The translations under genes were made by a program, and so were the position numbers. Source: Hypericum androsaemum (lineage: Eukaryota; Streptophyta; Magnoliopsida; Malpighiales; Hypericaceae). Taken from it: a stretch of 64,000 nucleotides of DNA. Where the stretch lies: assembly GCA_963995505.1 (NCBI GenBank), contig OZ023187.1:18266584-18330583 (forward strand), written 5' to 3'. Positions 58,018-64,000 of the stretch are shown piece by piece. The notes beneath the pieces are model-generated. The model saw nothing but the letters and a program-made list of their open reading frames with translations, did no database searches and was not told the origin of the DNA. The stretch's first letter is position 1. Every line of letters begins with the position of its first letter.

Positions 58018-61000
58018 AAGGAGTATTCTGCAGTAGTGTTCAAATATTTTAAAATCTCTTTGACAGCCTTCCAGTGAGCACTGCCTGGATCAGACTGATA
58101 TCTGCTTGCTATCCCAATAGCATAGCAAATATTAGGTCTGGTACACAATATTGCGTACATCAGGCATCCAACTGCGTTGGCATAAGGAATTTTCTCCATG
58201 TCCTCACGTTATTTAGCTATTTTTGGGCACATGTCCTTACACAAATTATGACCTTTAACTAATGGGACGTACTTTGGGTTACTGTGATCATATTTGAAAT
58301 GTTCTACTACTTTGCGAATATATGTCTCTTGTGAAAGAGACACTATCTTTTTCGAACGATTCCTTGAAATCTTAACTCCGAGTATGTAATCCGCTTCACC
58401 CATGTCTTTCATTTCAAAGTTGGAAGATAACCAATCTTTGATTTCGACAAGAAATTCCATGTCATTTCTAACTAAAAGTATGTCATCAACATACAAAGTG
58501 ATGATAACAAATTTCTTTCCTGATCGCTTAACATACACGCAGTGATCTTCGTCTATCATTATAAAATCATGTTGCATGATCGTATTATGAAAGCAAATAT
58601 ACCACTGTCTAGACGACTTCTTAAGGCCATAAATTGATCTATTCAATTTGTAAACTTTGTGTTCGCAGCCTTTTTGAACGTAGCCCTCGGGCTGAATCAT
58701 GTAGATTTTTTCATCCAATTCTCCATAGAGAAAAGCAGTCTTTACATCCATTTGATGTAATTCTAGATTCATGTTAGCAACCATAGCTAAAATGACCCTA
58801 ATTGACGTAAATCCAACAACAGGTGCAAAAGTCTCCTCGTAGTCTATCCCAGCCTGTTGTTTGAACTCTTGGGCAACCAAACGTGCTTTGTATCTTTCGA
58901 TACTGCCATCTGCATTGCACTTGATTTTGAGAATCCACTTATTTCCAATTGCCCTACGCCCCTTAGGTAGGTCAACCAGATCCCAAACCTGGTTTTTGAT
59001 CATAGAAGACATTTCTTCTTCCATTGCATTCATCCATTCATTTCGTTTTGGAGATGACAAAACTCCAGATACATTCTTTGGTTCATCTTCATCCTACAGA
59101 ATGACCAGAAGAATTTCACTTGGACCACCAAATGTTTTTAGTGAAACCAAGAATGCATTAGCCTCGCCTTCGATCTCAAATCGTCGGCGTGGTATGCTAT
59201 TTCTGCTAGACCTACGATATTCCCGATTTTGATAAACATCTCTCATATATTCATCATATCCAGGAATCGCACTCCCACTGGGTGAAAATACCGTACTCCC
59301 ACTGGAATAAGGAATTACCTCCCTTTCAGGACTCAGATCACGACCTTCCGGATTATTTTGAATTGGAAAATCTCTATCTTCCTCCTCAATTCTCCCACTC
59401 GGAAGAAGTGATCCATATGATTCTGGTTCATCTGTCTCATAAAGGGTAAGGTCATTACTAACCTCTCCCAATTTCGGAAATTTATTTTCCAAAAACGTGA
59501 CATCGCGTGATTCAAATTCTATTACATGTCCATTGTTCAGTTCACCCATAAACACATACCATTTAGATATCTCTGGGTATCTTATAATGATACTTTTTCT
59601 ACCTCTCGGTCCTAATTTACCGAAAGTACTTGAGGTAGAATGGACATATGACGCACACCCCCATGGCTTAAAATAGGATAAATCGGGCTTCCGATTTGTC
59701 CACATTTCGTAAGGAGTGGTTGTAACAGACTTAGAGGGAACACGGTTTAGAACGTATGCGGCAGTCAGGAGCGAATCTCCATAATATGATATAGGCAAAC
59801 TTGCCTCTGCCATCATCGATCTAACCATATCAAGAAGGGTTTTATTCCTTCTTTCAGTAACCCCGTTTTGCTGGGGTGTATAGGGAATGGACAACTGATG
59901 TTCAATCCCTTTTTCAATGCATAGAGCTTTGAACTCATTAGAAAGATATTCACGGCCACGATCAGTTCGTAAGGCCTTTATCTTTCTGTCCTTCTGATTC
60001 TCAACAAAACTCATGTATGTCATGAAGCAGTTTAAGGCTTCAGACTTGTGAGAAAGCAGGTATATCAGACCATATCTAGTATAGTCGTCAATGAAGGTGA
60101 TGGAGTAATATGCACCATGCCTTGCCCTCACGTTCATTGGACCATATATGTCGGAATGGACTAATTGTAGTAGAAATTTGGCTCTAGCCCCAGTACCGAA
60201 AGGTTTTCTAGTGCTTTTCCCTTCTAGACAGGATACACATCTGGGTAATATAGATTTCTCTATATTTTCCAACAGTCCTGCCTTAGCTAGACGGTTTAAG
60301 CGATCCTGACCGATGTGGCCTAGTCTAGCTGCATCGCACTACCGCATAAACAATCTAGAATGCCATAGTTTAATATCATCTTCTGATGAGTTTGAACTAG
60401 TGATGAAGGAAAAGCTTTCACAAGGATCAATATCCAGAATCAAAAAACCTTCTGATATATATCCAATGCCAAAATATGTATCATCCAAAAATAATCTAAC
60501 GGTGTCGTTCTCAAACGACAACCGAAAACCTAAAGACACTAAGGCCGAAACTAAGATCAGGTTCCTTCGAATATCTGGAGCAAACAACATGTCATGTAAA
60601 AGAAGGGCACGACCACCACGAAGGTGTAATCTACAAGTGCCCAGGCCTTTCACATCCACGCACGAGTTGTTACCAACAAAAATAGTTTTTGCTCCAGCTG
60701 ACAACCGCATGTATTCAACGAACGAACAACGGTCTCTAGCTATATAGTCTGTCGCTCCTGAATCAATCACTCGCATAGAATGTGACTCAGTTAAAAGGGT
60801 ACAAGAGGATACATACAACTTACTCACACTTGAGTTTAGGTGTACCTGCTTGGGCATCTTGCAATCTTTTGTAAAATGTCCTTTCTGTTGACAGTTAAAA
60901 CATTTCACTTTTGAAATGTTAAACCGCTTGTTCTTTTTAGCCTTGGAGCCATCCAACTTGGTTCTATGGTTTTCAGCCTTTGGAGTTTGTTTACACTTAC

Positions 61001-61680
61001 CCTTCCCTTTACTTTTCTTCTTTTTCCCACCACTCCCAGTCGAACAAATCGAATGGGCTTCAGGGTAGGATTTCATAGCTAGGAGGCGATCCTCCTCCAG
61101 CTGAAGGTGTTTGGCAACATCATCAAATGTTACCAAATGGTCGGAATGGGTAAGATTCATCTTCAACTTGGTGGTAGAGAATGGATGACAGCTTGAATCT
61201 GCTGCTCGTTGCTAAGTATGTGACCAGCCTCTGCTAGTTCACTGATCATATTAGACATCACTCTCAAGTGTTTCCTCATGGCAACCTCCGGACGCTTCTT
61301 AAAGGTATCAAACCTTATGGTCAAAGCACGCAGCTTTGAAACTGAAAGCTTTCCAAATTTTTGTTTGAGAGCATCTCATAACTCCTTCATGTTGTCATAC
61401 ACGCGAAATTGTCAGGTGACATCATCCATCATTGAACTTAACAAAATCAATCGAGCAGTAGTGTTCTTTCTCTTCCAAATAACATAAGCTTCTTTGTCTC
61501 GCTTATGTTGAGCAGTTGTGCCTTCATCAGGCTCATCCATTATGACATGTATATGCTCCAGATCCTCTTGTTCCTCAAGCACATATTGGATTTTCATGCT
61601 CCAATTCGCATAGTTTTCACCGTTGAGTTTTAACTCACTATTTAACTCAGCTATGATGGATTTAGAAGCAACACTCTATA
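57516..61680 (-). pseudogene. Copia-3 gag-pol polyprotein, broken
   Basis: Gag starts near 61,680 with frame breaks. From 61,166 one frame carries the zinc knuckle CFNCQQKGHFTKDC, protease IDSGATDYIA, integrase CVSCLEGKSTRKPFG, HSDIYGP, ALRTDRGREY and GVTERRNKTLL, RT LYVDDILL and RNase H DADWGGD and CDNQAAIAYA. Stops at 60,339, 59,094 and 58,209 interrupt it without changing frame. The domain motifs are otherwise well kept, so the stops are recent relative to the family. Confidence 0.88.
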
Positions 61681-62048
61681 GGGATTTTTTAATATGAGAA
61701 CATATTAGAAATTTGATTTGGCAATATGATTCAATTTACTAATCACTCATAACTTTTAACGATATGAAGTCCTTGATTAATCTCAAAATCGAAGTAGGTC
61801 GCGGGCATGTTTCCCCTCACCATTCAAGTATTAATCTTAAACTTCAACCGTTTAAAGTTCATTTATAGTAAGCTCAAGTAGAAGCAATTAAACAAACATC
61901 TTTATTTAATTACATGTTTGACACATGCATTTGTACACTCTCAGTTTACTCGCACATGCACAAAAACTCAGACAAGGTCTCAACCTATTGTACGAAAGTC
62001 CCCCAAAAATAACATATGTATATGGAGACAGTTAAACATAACATGTAA

Positions 62049-62630
62049 TCACACGAGGATCGGGTGTCCAGGCGATCCGGTAGGAGAATCCAGATACATA
62101 TCTAGATCCGGGTCAGAGGACGATCCTGTGGGGACCGGGTGCGAGGACAATCCGGCGAAGGATTCCAAGTTCACCACTAGAACTGGAATCGATTCCATAA
62201 TCCAGATGATCAGGAGCGGAGAAAAACTATAATAGTACTCCTTTGCGAGGTAGCGGTTCAAGATCAAACCGCTTCGCAGCTCCAGAACAGGAGAATGTAT
62301 CATTTCTCTGCGAAGACCCATTTTCTCAAGATAGTGGATCAAACCATAGAGGCCATCTCTATTGGTATTGAACTCGGGTGCCGAGAAGGCACACATATCT
62401 TCTTGGATTTTCAGCGTGACTAGGAGGTCTCGAAACATAGAGGGCCAGTCCTCTCTATGATCGTAACCTCCGGCCCAGATGCAGTCTTGCATCTCCCGGT
62501 AAACAGCCTCAATGTGCTCGACGATAACATACATGTCATCCTTAGGCACACGCAGCGGTAAACGGCGCTTCAGAACCTTTTGTCGACGTTCCGTTGTACA
62601 GAAGTTCAGATACCTTTCTCCAGTAGCCAT
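62049..62630 (-). CDS. Copia-3 extra ORF between leader and gag, 193 residues
   Basis: From the ATG at 62,630 (MATGERYLNF) the frame is open to 62,049 although pol of the same copy has several stops. The middle looks helical and acidic/aromatic (WPSMFRDLLVTLKIQEDM, LYGLIHYLEKMGL); the C-terminus is Ser/Pro/Asp-rich. It lacks a zinc knuckle, signal peptide and any motif I can name. It precedes gag by about 370 bp and lies on the genomic RNA strand. It may be an accessory protein, captured host sequence or a chance frame. Not recognised. Confidence 0.5.
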   Translation of the reverse strand: MATGERYLNFCTTERRQKVLKRRLPLRVPKDDMYVIVEHIEAVYREMQDCIWAGGYDHREDWPSMFRDLLVTLKIQEDMCAFSAPEFNTNRDGLYGLIHYLEKMGLRREMIHSPVLELRSGLILNRYLAKEYYYSFSPLLIIWIMESIPVLVVNLESFAGLSSHPVPTGSSSDPDLDMYLDSPTGSPGHPILV

Positions 62631-62651
62631 CAAATCTTGCAACAATTGCAA

Positions 62652-63738
62652 TTCAATTTTGGGTTAATTCCCATATTCTCCCAAAATAGGATTGAAAAAC
62701 TCATTTTTCAATCTTTTGATGATCATACTATGGACCAATTCATGTGATTTTGGTTAAATTTAACATATCTCGGAACTCGTTCCAAAATATTTTCTTTTTA
62801 AGTTTATTAAAATTATCGTTATAATTTGAATAAACCTAATTGACAAAAATTTCTCAAAATTTTTATCAATTTATTGGATTTTAATTGAATAAAAACTGAT
62901 TTTATCCAATTAAAAGAGGAAAAACTCAATAATTTAAAGTCCAATTTTGACTTAAGTCAAAATTGACCATAAATCGGGTTGGGTCGAACCAAGCAATCAC
63001 GCTAATCCGTCCGATTTTTTGATTTTCTTGACCCGGGTATAAATATTTTCGGGAAAAATTGTAAAATTATGATTTTGCCCCTCGCATATTTTCCCCTTTC
63101 ACTTTCTCTCTCTTCTCTCGCGCGACGCCGAAGGCGTCCGATTCTCGACCCACGACCGCCGTGCAACAACGGCGAACCAACGGCCGAGACCGGTCGCAAT
63201 CGACTCACCGTGGTGTCGCGGGCACGTCCGTAGCAGCCTCGCGGGCCATCGTGCGGCCGTTCTCCATCGTGGTCGTCTTCTCCGTTCCGCGCCTCTCCGC
63301 CGTCGTCGGCTTCAATCTCGCCATTCCGATGACGTCGATCCACAAACGTGGTATCGGAACGTCGAGAAGCCGGAGAATCGACTATTGTCGATCTACGGCG
63401 TCGAAATCGTCAGATTTTCGACGAAATCGACAGAATTCGATTTGGGGGAAAATCACCCCCAAGTCACCCGATTAGGGTTCCCGTTGATTTGGGGATTTTT
63501 GGGCAAATTTTCAATTAATCCCCAAGTTTTTCAAAAATTACACCGAAGTCTATGACACCCAGGTGCCACGTAAGCGGTCAAAATTTAATTTAGTCCCGCT
63601 GGTTCTAAATTAATTATTTTAAAGTCCAACAGATTATGATTTTCAATAAAATCACAATTAACACGATTTTTGACCCAAAACTCACATAATTATTTGAATT
63701 AAAATATCATATCATCATCAAAACATGGTTTCAACCAT
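62652..63738 (-). other. Copia-3 5' leader with GC-rich part
   Basis: 63,100-63,480 is GC-rich with Arg-rich open frames on both strands, much like the leader of Copia-1. The remainder is AT-rich. No gene is recognised. Confidence 0.55.
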
Positions 63739-63750
63739 GCTCTGATACCA
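63739..63750 (-). other. Copia-3 primer-binding site
   Basis: Minus-strand TGGTATCAGAGC, two bases from the LTR, complementary to initiator tRNA-Met. Confidence 0.9.
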
Positions 63751-63752
63751 AT

Positions 63753-64000
63753 TGACGGTTTCAACGCATAATTAACGAGTAATTATGTGTTAAAGCCGAA
63801 CAATTAACAAACTAATTCGTTAATAATAAATCACTTACTTGTTGAAGCAAGAGGTCCACAATGTCTTCGTGCTAGTCGAATTACGATCACGTTATAACAG
63901 ATTCGTAATTGATTTTCACGAGATTTCCTCTATTGAAAATCTGATCAAAATTCAGGAACTAATCCATAATTTTTTCTTTCTTATTGAGTGGTTGTGGGCA
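63753..64000 (-). repeat. Copia-3 5' LTR, partial (cut by window end)
   Basis: TGACGGTTTCAACGCATAAT onward matches the first ~258 bp of the 3' LTR. The G-box array of this LTR would lie outside the window. Confidence 0.9.

Larger units (their letters stand above)
55338..64000 (-). mobile_element. Copia-3: long Ty1-copia element, continues beyond the window
   Basis: Minus-strand order is: 5' LTR (from 63,753 past the end), primer site, GC-rich leader, extra ORF, gag, protease, integrase, RT, RNase H, a ~930-bp non-coding tail, polypurine tract and 3' LTR (55,982-55,338). At more than 8.6 kb it is long for copia. The pol frame has in-frame stops at 60,339, 59,094 and 58,209, gag is frame-shifted, and the RNase H region is duplicated, so this copy is not autonomous. 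It is inserted in the P450 3' UTR right after TCCACATG. The target duplication lies outside the window. Confidence 0.9.

Noticed and set aside
63002..63475. Arg-rich frames on both strands near 63.2 kb
   Set aside because: Same compositional effect as in the Copia-1 leader, inside the Copia-3 leader.

Overview
The window reads as nuclear DNA of a flowering plant, almost certainly a eudicot. The genes are split by introns with GT-AG borders, the spaces between them are AT-rich, and there are Ty1-copia elements primed by initiator-tRNA-type sites, LINE remnants and plant-only families (GDPDL, PMEI, DUF295 F-box). I cannot fix the species from the sequence alone.

Four gene models look coherent and one is a doubtful tandem fusion. 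A nine-exon GPI-anchored SHV3/GDPDL-type gene (42.0-45.5 kb, minus) keeps phase through all nine exons. A four-exon LOG/'lysine decarboxylase'-family gene (50.8-52.8 kb, plus) contains a GC-AG intron. A two-exon pectinesterase (35.9-37.2 kb, minus) keeps all recognisable catalytic motifs. A DUF295 gene (12.7-14.8 kb, minus) appears to splice into an F-box plus a second, broken DUF295 unit. A 48-codon GC-rich exon near 25 kb may encode a small membrane protein.

Much of the rest is gene wreckage. Three PMEI/invertase-inhibitor-like copies (26.9, 28.3 and 33.8 kb) each carry a different lesion. A CYP71-type P450 (53.6-55.3 kb) has lost its start codon and has several frameshifts, and pieces of a sister P450 lie scrambled at 2.0-4.0 kb. 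There is a pectinesterase exon-1 copy with a fold-back insertion (38.1-38.4 kb), an RPS8 pseudogene that still holds an intron-like gap (49.5-50.1 kb), and a receptor-like-kinase fragment (23.2-23.6 kb).

Mobile DNA shapes the layout. Copia-1 (7,247-12,599, plus) is complete, with nearly identical LTRs, a TATAT target duplication and one open polyprotein. Its empty site is preserved in an inverted copy of the host repeat at 47.2-48.1 kb. Copia-2 (21.7-22.9 kb) stops inside the protease. Copia-3 (55,338 to beyond the window end, minus) sits in the P450 3' UTR; its polyprotein is broken, but it has an intact extra ORF before gag and an LTR promoter packed with eight CACGTG boxes. Two LINE remnants, a 1.1 kb long-TIR element and several local duplications complete the picture.

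No CRISPR array, operon, rRNA or tRNA gene is visible. I do not see a demonstrable new biological system. The best leads are the Copia-3 extra ORF with its G-box LTR, the 35-bp fold-back in the pectinesterase copy, and the empty-site pair for Copia-1.
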